Of a stretch of DNA of 27,838 nt, positions 6,013 to 14,900 are shown one piece after another (positions within the stretch are counted from its first letter, which is position 1; each line of letters opens with the position of its first letter). The notes below the pieces were generated by a model. That model ran no database searches. It was not told the DNA's origin and saw only the letters and a list, made by a program, of their open reading frames with translations. Source of the stretch: a virus; IMG/VR virus record IMGVR_UViG_3300045953_000001, positions 1-27,838 of that record; one strand, written 5' to 3'. The translations under genes and the position numbers were made by a program.

Positions 6013-8169
6013 ATGGGCGTCGAAAGCGGCGATCTGTTCTCAAGCCTGAACGAAGCGTGGCCTCTGGGATCAGACCAGAAACAGTTTGGCGACGACCACT
6101 TCCGCAACATCAAGCACATCCTGAAGTACACCTTCAGCGACACCACGACTTCCTTCACCATCACCAAGGGTACGTCCACCTTCACCTTCGAAAGCGACGG
6201 TAACATCACCACCAACAGCGGCCTGTCCTACAACGCCACCAACGGCCAGATGGTGGTGACGTGGAAGACAGGCGGTTATGGGACCGGCGGCTACAAGATC
6301 ATTGATCAGGGAACCGGTCAGTCGCTGGTCTTCCAGACCGTCGCAGGCTCGACGCTCTACATCACCAACGGGGCCGGTTCGCCAGCCGGGTTCACCGCTG
6401 AATTCTTCAACAGCCCATACAATGGAGCCGTCAAGCTTCAGACAAGCGGCACCGGCATGTCACTGGCTGGTGACCTGACGGTCACGGGCAGCGTCATCGC
6501 GAACACCAATGCGGCTGGCGGCACCGGCACTGAATTCGTCATCAACGATACGCAGGCATTGAGTGCAGACAATGCGTCCATGTTCGCATGGAAGCGTGGT
6601 GGAACGCCACGCTGGCGGATGTTCCTGAACTCTGGTGAAAGCGGCAGCAACAGTGGTTCCAAGTGGACCGTTTCCCGTTATGCGGACAATGGCGCATGGC
6701 TTGGCAATCCATTCGAAATAGACCGCTCTAACGGTTCCGCCAAGTTCGCTGGTGCGCTTGATGTCATGGGTATTCTGAGCGCGCCAAACGGCATTACAGC
6801 TACAGGTGCCAACTTAACTTCCAGCGCCATATACACCTTGGCTGCGACATCGGCCAATGCGTGGTTTCGCCTGCCGCATGGTACGGCTCCATCCGTTCCG
6901 GCAAATGGCGACATGTGGACGACGACCGCAGGGCTGTATGCCCACATCAATGGCGGGACCGTAGGGCCGATTGGGGCGGCACCCGATCTTTCCGGTTATG
7001 CGCCGCTTGCCAGCCCTGCTCTCACCGGCAATCCGACTGCACCGACACCAAGTCCCGGTGACAACGATACCTCCATCGCCACAACGGCTTTCGTGACACA
7101 GATGATCGCGGACGCACCGGGAGGCGATGTCATCGGTCCTGCCGGTGCGACGGACAATACTGTCCCTCGCTTCGATGGTGTGACCGGCAAGATCATTCAG
7201 GGTAGCACCCTGTCCATCGAAGACAGCAATGGACGGTTCGCCTTCGTCAATGGTGGGCAAACAGTCATCGCACGCGATACGTCAGTTGCCAGCACCGGCA
7301 CCTTCGTCATTCGGGCAGACCCGCCGCATGGTCAGACGGTGCAGATATCACCGCGCCACGACAGTATTGGCAGCGCAACGTTTACCGGCAGCGGCCTGTA
7401 TACGTTCGACAATGCGGTCTACATCGGCAACGCCTCAGTCCTCAATACGGTTGGCCTTTTCAATTCGACCAGTGGCACTACTCGCGGGATGAAGATCGAT
7501 ACCGGTCTGCTCAATCTGCCGCACACTGCCGCACCTTCCTCCCCCACCAATGGCGATGTGTGGACAACGGCGACCGGAATGTACGCCCGTATCAATGGCG
7601 CAACCGTTGGGCCAATCGGTGCCGCGCCCGATCTGTCCAACTACTACACCAAGACAGAGAGCAACACGAACTTCGTTGATGCCGCTGGCGACACGATGAC
7701 CGGAGGATTGGTCATGAAGCCGACGACTGGATCGGCGTCGATAGTTTTGGATAAGTCTGCTGATTATGAAAAGAACAGTATCACTGGAAAGAAAGCAACA
7801 CTTGATCGATGGGTTATGTATTTAGGTAATAACGCTACTGAAACTGGATCAAATGCAGGCTCTAACTTTGACTTACAGTATTGTGACGATGGTGGATACA
7901 CCGCTGGTTCAGTTTTAACTTTTAATCGCAATACAGGGTTGGGCACTGTTAGTGGTGATCCTACATCTCCTCAAGGGATAGCTACAAAATCATACGTTGA
8001 TACGCTTATAAATGTTGTTTCTGTTGCTAAAGCAACCATTAACGATAGTGCTCCCAGTTCCCCGCAGCACGGGCAACTGTGGTGGAACTCGTTTGATGGC
8101 AACCTTTACATTTACTACAATGACGGTTCGTCCTCGCAGTGGGTCCAGATCAATACGGTAGGAGCGTGA
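6013..8169 (+). CDS. Large mosaic tail fibre protein, 718 aa
   Basis: The N-terminus has the fibre-anchor motif L-N-E-A-W-P-L-G-S-D-Q-K-Q-F-G-D-D-H-F-R (about 13-32). The body is a beta-rich shaft with duplicated modules. An R-W-x-M-[FY]-L-N block followed by G-S-N-x-G-S lies in a first copy (about 175-245) and a second (about 573-665). A P-H-x-x-x-P-S-x-P-x-N-G-D-x-W-T-T unit ending G-P-I-G-A-A-P-D-L occurs at about 287-327 and 502-543, with a degenerate third copy (P-S-S-P-Q-H-G-Q-L-W-W) at the C-terminus. Around 350 sits G-D-N-D-T-S-I-A-T-T-A-F-V, a classic tail-fibre segment, and K-S-Y-V-D-T appears near 660. Residues about 577-676 are encoded by clearly lower-GC DNA. Probably trimeric, binding a host surface polymer. 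Confidence 0.85.
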   Translation: MGVESGDLFSSLNEAWPLGSDQKQFGDDHFRNIKHILKYTFSDTTTSFTITKGTSTFTFESDGNITTNSGLSYNATNGQMVVTWKTGGYGTGGYKIIDQGTGQSLVFQTVAGSTLYITNGAGSPAGFTAEFFNSPYNGAVKLQTSGTGMSLAGDLTVTGSVIANTNAAGGTGTEFVINDTQALSADNASMFAWKRGGTPRWRMFLNSGESGSNSGSKWTVSRYADNGAWLGNPFEIDRSNGSAKFAGALDVMGILSAPNGITATGANLTSSAIYTLAATSANAWFRLPHGTAPSVPANGDMWTTTAGLYAHINGGTVGPIGAAPDLSGYAPLASPALTGNPTAPTPSPGDNDTSIATTAFVTQMIADAPGGDVIGPAGATDNTVPRFDGVTGKIIQGSTLSIEDSNGRFAFVNGGQTVIARDTSVASTGTFVIRADPPHGQTVQISPRHDSIGSATFTGSGLYTFDNAVYIGNASVLNTVGLFNSTSGTTRGMKIDTGLLNLPHTAAPSSPTNGDVWTTATGMYARINGATVGPIGAAPDLSNYYTKTESNTNFVDAAGDTMTGGLVMKPTTGSASIVLDKSADYEKNSITGKKATLDRWVMYLGNNATETGSNAGSNFDLQYCDDGGYTAGSVLTFNRNTGLGTVSGDPTSPQGIATKSYVDTLINVVSVAKATINDSAPSSPQHGQLWWNSFDGNLYIYYNDGSSSQWVQINTVGA
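7741..8040 (+). other. Low-GC insert inside the large fibre gene
   Basis: Hand count gives 115 G+C in 300 bases (38%), against 53-62% in sampled 60-base lines elsewhere in the same gene. Codons turn to A/T-ending forms and the composition recovers abruptly near 8040. The reading frame is intact. This looks like a segment recently acquired from a lower-GC phage. Confidence 0.8.
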
Positions 8170-9311
8170 TGGGGTACAATTTCCCGACCTCGCCCGCTAA
8201 TGGTCATGTCCATTGGGCTGGTGGCGGCTGGCCTACCTACGTTTACAGTTCCGCCAAAGGCACATGGACCAGACGGGCCGGTACGGCATCTCGAAAGAAC
8301 CTCCTGTTCAACCCATGCTTCCTGATCAATGACCAGAACGGTTTGACGGATGGGTCGAACGTCGCTGGCCTGATCATGGCGGAAGGCTATTACGCCACCT
8401 ACACCAGCGATGTCGGGGTCTATCGTGGTCAGCGTCTGGCTATTACGACACCGGACGGTTCCAAATACAGGCTGCGGCTGTCGATCACGACCGCCGATGC
8501 GACGCTCGGTTCCGGAGAGTGGCTGACATTCTACCACTATCTGGAAGGTCTTAGGATGACGGACCTTTTCTACGGAACCACCAATGCGAAATGGAGCGTG
8601 TTGCGGTTCGGATGGAAAGCCCCGGCTGGAACCTACAATGTCGCCATCAGGAACTTCGGTTCCACGCGGTCCTATGTGTATCCGTTCACCATCTCGGCGG
8701 CACAGGCGAATACCGATACGGTGCAAGTCTGTGTCGTTCCGCCCTGCACCGATGGGGCTTGGGTGACTGACAATACCAGATGGGGGTTCATCCACTGGAT
8801 TGCCTGCAACGCCAGCTTCACGTCCAGCACCTATCAATGGCTTTCCGGAAATTATGCCGGGGCCAGCACGCTGACCAACACGTTCTATCAGACGGTCGGC
8901 AACACCGTGGAACTGTTCGATGTCGGCTGGTATGTGGACCCCAACATCACCGGCTTGGCCCCACCATTCGAGCCAACGCACATTGAGGACGACCAGCAGG
9001 ACTGCCTGCGCTACTGGTACAGGTGCTTCCGCATGGATGGGGTCGTCAACACCACGTCGCAAGGCATCGCTTGGGCCTCGCATTATGTCCCGATGCGAGT
9101 GGCTCCAACTGCTGCATTGGTTGGCTCTCTGAGAACCCATGACATCTCTGTCGCGCCAAATGCCAGTTCGGTGACCAACTACCAGAACCATGCCGACAGC
9201 ACGGCACTGACCATCGGTCAGGCTGGCGCGACATACACGATTGGACGACCGTTCCGGACCTTGGTCGATACTCAGACCGCCAATTACATCTCGATGAATG
9301 CGAGGCCATAA
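8169..9311 (+). CDS. Tail fibre/adhesin, paralogue 1 of 3 (380 aa)
   Basis: The ATG at 8169 overlaps the preceding TGA (TGATG) and follows TAGGAG; an upstream in-frame GTG at 8139 is rejected. The N-terminus N-F-P-T-S-P-A-N-G is the short phage fibre anchor ending in a Trp-containing strand. Then comes N-P-C-F-L-I-N near 47, a beta-sandwich body of about 200 residues, F-D-V-G-W-Y-V-D-P and the T-G-L-A-P-P-F-E-P...C-L-R-Y-W-Y-R block (about 258-285). That block corresponds to the P-F-E...C-Q-R-Y-Y motif seen near the ends of many tail fibres. The C-terminus is Y-I-S-M-N-A-R-P. The two genes downstream share this architecture but diverge through the middle, so it is probably one of three alternative or co-displayed sugar-binding adhesins. 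Confidence 0.8.
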   Translation: MGYNFPTSPANGHVHWAGGGWPTYVYSSAKGTWTRRAGTASRKNLLFNPCFLINDQNGLTDGSNVAGLIMAEGYYATYTSDVGVYRGQRLAITTPDGSKYRLRLSITTADATLGSGEWLTFYHYLEGLRMTDLFYGTTNAKWSVLRFGWKAPAGTYNVAIRNFGSTRSYVYPFTISAAQANTDTVQVCVVPPCTDGAWVTDNTRWGFIHWIACNASFTSSTYQWLSGNYAGASTLTNTFYQTVGNTVELFDVGWYVDPNITGLAPPFEPTHIEDDQQDCLRYWYRCFRMDGVVNTTSQGIAWASHYVPMRVAPTAALVGSLRTHDISVAPNASSVTNYQNHADSTALTIGQAGATYTIGRPFRTLVDTQTANYISMNARP

Positions 9312-10447
9312 TGGCGATCAACTTCCCGTCCTCGCCCACACAAGGACAGGTTTTCAACGCTGTTCCCGGCACATCGTTTGTCTACAGCAATGGACTTTGG
9401 ACCAAGGCACCGCTGACTACGGCACTGCCGAAGAACTACATCGTCAATCCCGCCTTTCAGGTCAGCCAGCCATTCGGGACAACGGCGACCACCGGAGGGA
9501 ATGCCGCTTATATTTCGGAGAACTGGAAAGTCTCCGCCACCACGACAGGCGCGGTAACTGGACAGCAAGTCGCTGTCGTAACTCCTTATGGTTCTCCTAA
9601 CCGCCTGCGCTTCACGATCAACAACGTTGCCGGTTCTCCGATTGGTACGCGGAATGTCTGGGTTTTCTGTCCGATAGAGGGTGTTCGCATAGCCGATTTG
9701 ATGTTCGGGACAGCCAGCGCAAAGCAGATCGTCGTGCGTTTCGGCTTCAAGGCATCCGTTGTCGGGTCCACTGGCGTTGAGTTCACTGTCCGTACTCCAG
9801 CCGGATACGGGTATCGAACATCGACAGGAGCAAACACTGCTAACACGGACGCCTATTGCACGCTTGTCATACCCGGTGCCACGGGTGGCACATGGGCAAA
9901 TGACAATTCGGCAGCAATGGAGCTTTGCTTCTCGTTTGTATGGGGCAGTGGAAATAGCGGCGGGACCACCAATAGCTGGACGACCGGCGTAGCGGATGGT
10001 GGCGCGGCTGGCGCAGCGCAGTTCTTTACTGTTGGCGATACGTTGGAAATCTTCGACTTCGGCCTCTACGCCGATCCCTACAAGACCGGTGTTGCGCCGC
10101 CGTTTGCGCTTCCGGAAATCACAGCGGAAACCAAACGCTGCCAGCGGTACTGGTACAGGGCATATGGACTGCATGGCGGCGTGGCGAGCGGCACCGCTGT
10201 GTCACGCAGTGGGATGCGGCATCCGGTGCCGATGCGGCTTGCGCCAACCGCAACCGCAGCGGGTTCTGTTCGGTTCTACGATGGCACAACGACAGCCCTC
10301 TTCTCGTCCATCTCTGCCAATACCAGCAACTACTGGGCTGCGGAACTCGACATCACGACAGGGGGAACCTTTGCCACGGGCGGCAAGCAGGCATGCATGT
10401 ACTACCAGACGGAAGCCGACTACATCGCCATGAATGCGAGGATGTGA
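9311..10447 (+). CDS. Tail fibre/adhesin, paralogue 2 of 3 (378 aa)
   Basis: Same plan as its neighbours: A-I-N-F-P-S-S-P-T-Q-G-Q anchor, a Y-S-N-G-L-W-T strand near 27-33, V-N-P-A-F-Q-V-S-Q near 47-55, a beta-sandwich body, F-D-F-G-L-Y-A-D-P and K-T-G-V-A-P-P-F (about 257-264), then C-Q-R-Y-W-Y-R and the C-terminus Y-I-A-M-N-A-R-M. The N-P-x-F-Q-V-S-Q strand is a familiar element after the anchor in phage fibres that begin with N-F-P-S-S-P. It starts at the ATG following a TAA, sharing one base with it. The core between residues 60 and 250 differs strongly from paralogue 1, which suggests a different ligand. Confidence 0.8.
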   Translation: MAINFPSSPTQGQVFNAVPGTSFVYSNGLWTKAPLTTALPKNYIVNPAFQVSQPFGTTATTGGNAAYISENWKVSATTTGAVTGQQVAVVTPYGSPNRLRFTINNVAGSPIGTRNVWVFCPIEGVRIADLMFGTASAKQIVVRFGFKASVVGSTGVEFTVRTPAGYGYRTSTGANTANTDAYCTLVIPGATGGTWANDNSAAMELCFSFVWGSGNSGGTTNSWTTGVADGGAAGAAQFFTVGDTLEIFDFGLYADPYKTGVAPPFALPEITAETKRCQRYWYRAYGLHGGVASGTAVSRSGMRHPVPMRLAPTATAAGSVRFYDGTTTALFSSISANTSNYWAAELDITTGGTFATGGKQACMYYQTEADYIAMNARM

Positions 10448-11583
10448 TGGCAATCAACTTCCCATCCTCCCCTACCGATGGCCAGAAGTTCACCAGCGGC
10501 ACGGTGGTCTACACATACAGCACCACGACAGGGACTTGGACGGCGGCATCGTTGGGTACTGCTTTGCCGTTCAACTACATCATCAACCCGTCGATGCAAA
10601 TCAGCCAGCAGAATGGCGACAATCTTGGCCTCACTCCACCTTACTATATGGCTGATCAGTGGGGGTATTTTGCCAATGCATCGCGGCCTATTACTGTAAA
10701 TCGTAGAGCCTATGCCGCCAGTTCATCCAGATACGCATTGGAATATAACGCTTCTGACAGCGTTGCTGTTGTTGCTGCTGACTATCAGATGATCGACCAC
10801 CGCATTGAGGGCAGCCGTGCCGCCCCATTCAAATGGGGAACATCATCTGCGGAACAGGTCGTTTTGAGATTTGGCGCAGAGCGTTATGGAAATGCAACGG
10901 ACTTTGCGGTCGCCCTCAGAAATGAGGCTGGCAACCGGGCCTACGTCATCCCGTTTTCCGTCTCCACCTCATCGACGCCCACCGTATTTACCTTTGCAAT
11001 CCCCGGCGAGACGACCGGAACATGGTCGGGCGGCACCGGTATGGGGGTCAGCATTGATTGGGTGGTGGTGTGCGGATCAACCTATTTCGCCCCGGCAACG
11101 CTCTCTTGGCAGAACGGCAATTACCTTGGCTACAATGGCATCCATAACATCATCTCTACGGCAGGCCAGAACTGGCTCTACATCTACGATGTCGGTCTGT
11201 ATCTCGACCCGCTGAAGACCGGCAAAGCACCGTCCTACGAAATGCCGCCCCATCGCCAGACCTTCAGTGAATGCCAGCGGTACTGGCAGAAGCAGATGGG
11301 GTCCATCGGTGTCGGCATCGCGTCAACTGCTACATCACAACGGTCAGCCTACCCAAACCAAGCAGTGATGCGGATTTTTCCAACACCGACACTGGTCGGC
11401 ACACCAAGAGCATGGGAACCGGCTGCGTATCCCAATGTTACAGCCGTCGCCAATAACTACAGCAACACCTACGTCTTTGAGCATAACTACACATCTGCCG
11501 CCGCCAACACGGCTGGTCGTGCGGTGGCCCTCATCGACATGACGCCATCCCTCTACATAGCCGAGAATGCGAGGTTAGCCTGA
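10447..11583 (+). CDS. Tail fibre/adhesin, paralogue 3 of 3 (378 aa)
   Basis: The ATG at 10447 overlaps the previous TGA; an in-frame ATG at 10393 lies inside the preceding gene and is rejected. Anchor A-I-N-F-P-S-S-P-T-D-G-Q, N-P-S-M-Q-I-S-Q near 47-54, a beta body, Y-D-V-G-L-Y-L-D-P and K-T-G-K-A-P-S-Y (about 255-262), C-Q-R-Y-W and a C-terminus with E-N-A-R-L-A. Identical length to paralogue 2. Bases 10621-10800 are about 48% GC by hand count, a mild dip suggesting a separately acquired receptor-binding segment. Role as a sugar-binding fibre is inferred from family motifs and context. Confidence 0.8.
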   Translation: MAINFPSSPTDGQKFTSGTVVYTYSTTTGTWTAASLGTALPFNYIINPSMQISQQNGDNLGLTPPYYMADQWGYFANASRPITVNRRAYAASSSRYALEYNASDSVAVVAADYQMIDHRIEGSRAAPFKWGTSSAEQVVLRFGAERYGNATDFAVALRNEAGNRAYVIPFSVSTSSTPTVFTFAIPGETTGTWSGGTGMGVSIDWVVVCGSTYFAPATLSWQNGNYLGYNGIHNIISTAGQNWLYIYDVGLYLDPLKTGKAPSYEMPPHRQTFSECQRYWQKQMGSIGVGIASTATSQRSAYPNQAVMRIFPTPTLVGTPRAWEPAAYPNVTAVANNYSNTYVFEHNYTSAAANTAGRAVALIDMTPSLYIAENARLA

Positions 11584-11876
11584 TGCCTGAAATTGTCGTC
11601 AACGCGGAGAAGCACGTCGCTGGCGTCTATATCGATCTCACCTACGGCGTGGACGACTTCGTGCAAGGCACGGTGCAAGTCCTGCTGACGCTACCGGAGA
11701 CGGCAAGATCGGAAGCGGAGACGCCGGTTTCCTCCAGTGTGGCGTCATCAGTCATCACCAAGCGTCTGCTTGCCGACACCAATCCGGAAGTGCAGGCGGC
11801 AATCGAAACATTGAAGACGGCTGTTCTGGTGTGGGAGCAGGAAGACAGCACGCCGCCACCGGAACCTGAAACTTAA
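11583..11876 (+). CDS. Small acidic protein after the fibre triplet, 97 aa
   Basis: It begins at the ATG of a TGATG overlap. The first 40 residues look like beta strands (I-V-V-N-A-E, V-A-G-V-Y-I-D-L, V-Q-V-L-L-T-L-P); the rest is helical, with a Pro/Glu tail. Composition is acidic. I do not recognise the family. Small acidic proteins next to fibre genes sometimes act as fibre assembly chaperones, so that is one possibility; a minor structural protein is another. Neither is supported by a specific motif. Confidence 0.6.
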   Translation: MPEIVVNAEKHVAGVYIDLTYGVDDFVQGTVQVLLTLPETARSEAETPVSSSVASSVITKRLLADTNPEVQAAIETLKTAVLVWEQEDSTPPPEPET

Positions 11877-11900
11877 CACCAACCGATGGGGGATTGCTGA

Positions 11901-14900
11901 ATGGCATTTGGCACCCCCGTCAACCTTGGCTCAGTCGGCAGCAAGACCGGCACCACGGCTTCCATAACACTGGCGACAACCGTCAACGCCGGATCGCTGA
12001 TCGTCGTTACGGTCGGTGCCGACAACAAGGCGACGACGGACGTAACCGGCGCGGATGATGTTGTCGGCGTTTCCGATAGCAAGGGCAATACTTACGTTCT
12101 GGCGGCTGGCCAGACCAACGGCCAAGGCTCTGCCAATGCTGGCGCACATGGTTCGATCTGGTACTCGAACACCACCGTGCAACTGGTCAGCAGTGACACC
12201 ATCACCCTGACCATCGGGACCAGCGGCAACGCCCGCGCTTTTTTCGCTGGTTCCTATTCGGTGGGCGCGGGCAACATAGCCCAAGTGGTGGGAACCGCCA
12301 GCGGCGTGGGGGATACCGGGGCCGATCCGGCTTCCGTGATCTCCGGTTTGACCAGTGGGAATTACCTGTACGTTGGCGTCAGTTCCGACGAAACGACGAC
12401 TGGTTCAGCCGCTTACACCGGCTTCACCCGTCTTGGTATTGTTGCTTCGACCGGTGGCGCGGCGGCATCGAACATTGCCACCTCGCACCAGTACGCCATT
12501 GACAGTGCCTCGACCGGCAAAACCTTTACGCCCGCGACGGCGGTTGATGCTGTTTCGGTGCTTGTCGCTTTCAGGGAAATCGCCAACCCCAACATCAGCG
12601 TGACTGTCACCGGACAGGCGGTCACGGCTTCGATAGGCACAGCCAAGGCTGTCGCTACCCCGGCGGACTTTCTTTGCACATCCTTCACGCCCGGTGCTGA
12701 CCGCAACGACTTCTCTGGCAGTGTCGGCGTTCGCATCTGGTTCAACCAGAACATGACGTTTGAGTGGCTCGGCGCACGGTGCGGGACGGACAACACCGGG
12801 CTGCACAGGGTTGCCGTTTACGAGTGGATGGCGGACAGCCTCGTTGCGGAAGGCTATGTCGATTTCACCGACAGAACCGTTGGTGACTACGCATGGGTCA
12901 AGGTCGCCCCCTTCTCGGTCGTCTCCGGCAATTACTACGCGATCATGAAGGACACCACGGCATCGGACGGCCAGTGGTGGGCCAATATCGGGGGAACCGT
13001 ATTTCAGTTTTCCTCGCAGACTGTGGGTGCCTACAGACCATCGGGAGGGGCGCTCAGTGGCGCAACGCCAGACCAGCAATATGTTGGCGTTGATCTGGGG
13101 TGGGACAGTGTATCCACCCCGATATCGGTTAACGTTACCGGTCAGGAAGTTACGGCTTCTGTTGGGAATGCTTCGGCCAGCATAAAGATAAGCGCCACGC
13201 TCGCCAGCCAGTGGTTTGCTGCCTATGTCGGAACCGTAGCCGTCACTGCCGCAAGCGCACAGAGCGTCACGCTTACCGGGCAGGAACTGACGGCAGGCAT
13301 TGGAGATGCGTCCGTCACCACCGGGACAGGTGCCGCCGGTCCTGAGTGGAACACCGACAGCGACACATGGGACAGCGACCTCATCCCTTGGGATGTCGTG
13401 ACTGCCGATGTCACTGTCTCGCTAACCGGGCTGGGGCTGACCGCTTCGGTCGGCACGGTTACCGCAAGTTCGAACGCCAGCGTCACGGTCGCCGGTCAGT
13501 CGGTCACAGCATCGGTCGGCACTGTCAGTGTCGTCGGCAAGGCCAGACCGCTGGTTGCTGGTGACCCGCAGACGGCCTCTGTCGGAACGGTTTCGGTCAC
13601 TGGCAAAGCGAACGTCACCGTCACCGGACTGCAAGTGGCAGCTTCGGTCGGAACGGTTTCGGCTGTTCAGTCTGCGAATGTCTATCCAACTGGCCTCGTC
13701 CTCAATCCGTTGGTCAGCGATGTCTCGGTGTCCAATGCGGGCAACATGTCGGTCGGCGTTGCCAGCCCGACAGTCAATGCCTACAGCGGCATACTTGGCA
13801 TCACAGGCAAGGCCAACGTCTACATTACCGAAGGCGCTCCGCTTGTTCCGTGGACGCCCGATCTCCAGACCGGACTGAACATCTGGCTGGATGCCGATGC
13901 ACTTGGTCTGGCGGACGGGGCTGCGGTCAGTCCGTGGCCGAACCCCGGCTACGGTCCCGATCTTGCGGTTGTCGGGTCACCGGCTCCGACAGTTGCCGCC
14001 AACACGCTGAACAGCAAACCGGTCGTCCGCTTCAGGACCAATGAAGGACGGCTGCGCCAGACCAGTACCGGCATCGCTTACGAGTACACACTGTCCTACA
14101 TCGTCCGTCACATTGTCGGTCCGCCGGGACGGGCAATGTCCTGCATCTATCCGCCACCCAACTTCCTTGTCGGCTTCCACTCGTCCGGTCAGGACACGAT
14201 GTACGACAATGGCTGGATCGTGTCGGGCACCGGATGGGTGTCCGCACCGGGGCCATGGAAGCTGTATGGGGCAGATGGCAAGTCGCCCGGTGGCGTCCTC
14301 ATCCGCTTCTTCAAGGACGGCACCCTGCTGGGGTCCGCCACCAGCGGCGCGGGAATGCAGGGCACCTTCGCCATCAGTGGGTACGATGCCAGCGGTACAC
14401 AGGAGACGATGGACTGCGAGGTCGCGGAACTCGTTCTCTACGACAACAAGCTGGCCGATGCAGACCGCGAGAAGCTGGAAGGCTACCTGTCCCACAAATG
14501 GGGGCTACAGGCCAACCTCCCGGCAGGACATCCGTACAAGGCATCCGCGCCGATGGAAGGTGGCGGCGGCGGCAACTCGCTTGGACTGACGGCTTCTGTC
14601 GGAACCGTTTCGACAGCCGTCAAGATGACCGCAGCGGTGACCGGCCAACAGGTCGCTGTCTCGGTCGGCACAGTTCAGGTCACGACGCAGCAGAAGATAA
14701 CCGTCGCAAGCCAACAGGTTGCGGTCGGTCTTGGCACCGTCTCGGTTGCCACCAAACAGGCGGTCAGCGTTACCGGGCAAAGTGTCACCGTCTCGCTCGG
14801 AACCCTGTCGATCAGCGCAAGGGCAGGCGTCTCCGTCACCGGTCAGTCTGTCTCCGTCTCTGCCGGGACGGTTTCGGTCAGAACAGTCCAGAACGTCAAT

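Larger units (their letters stand above)
8169..11583 (+). repeat. Tandem triplication of a fibre gene
   Basis: Three consecutive genes of 380, 378 and 378 codons share the N-terminal anchor (N-F-P-x-S-P), an N-P-x-[FM]-x-[IV] strand, a D-P-x-x-T-G-x-A-P block with C-x-R-Y-W, and a C-terminus ending N-A-R. GAATGCGAGG occurs at all three gene ends (9296-9305, 10432-10441, 11565-11574), just before the stop and next start. Middle regions are strongly diverged. Confidence 0.85.

Noticed and set aside
8139-8168. Upstream alternative starts for fibre, adhesin and internal genes (also 10393, 16218, 19402, 23982)
   Set aside because: Each would overlap the preceding gene at length; the conserved N-terminal motifs or ribosome-binding sites match the downstream ATGs at 8169, 10447, 16347, 19513 and 24042.
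8115-10174. Long antisense frames of 358 and 296 codons under the fibre paralogues
   Set aside because: Arg/Gly/Pro-rich translations typical of reverse-strand shadows; sense frames carry clear fibre motifs.
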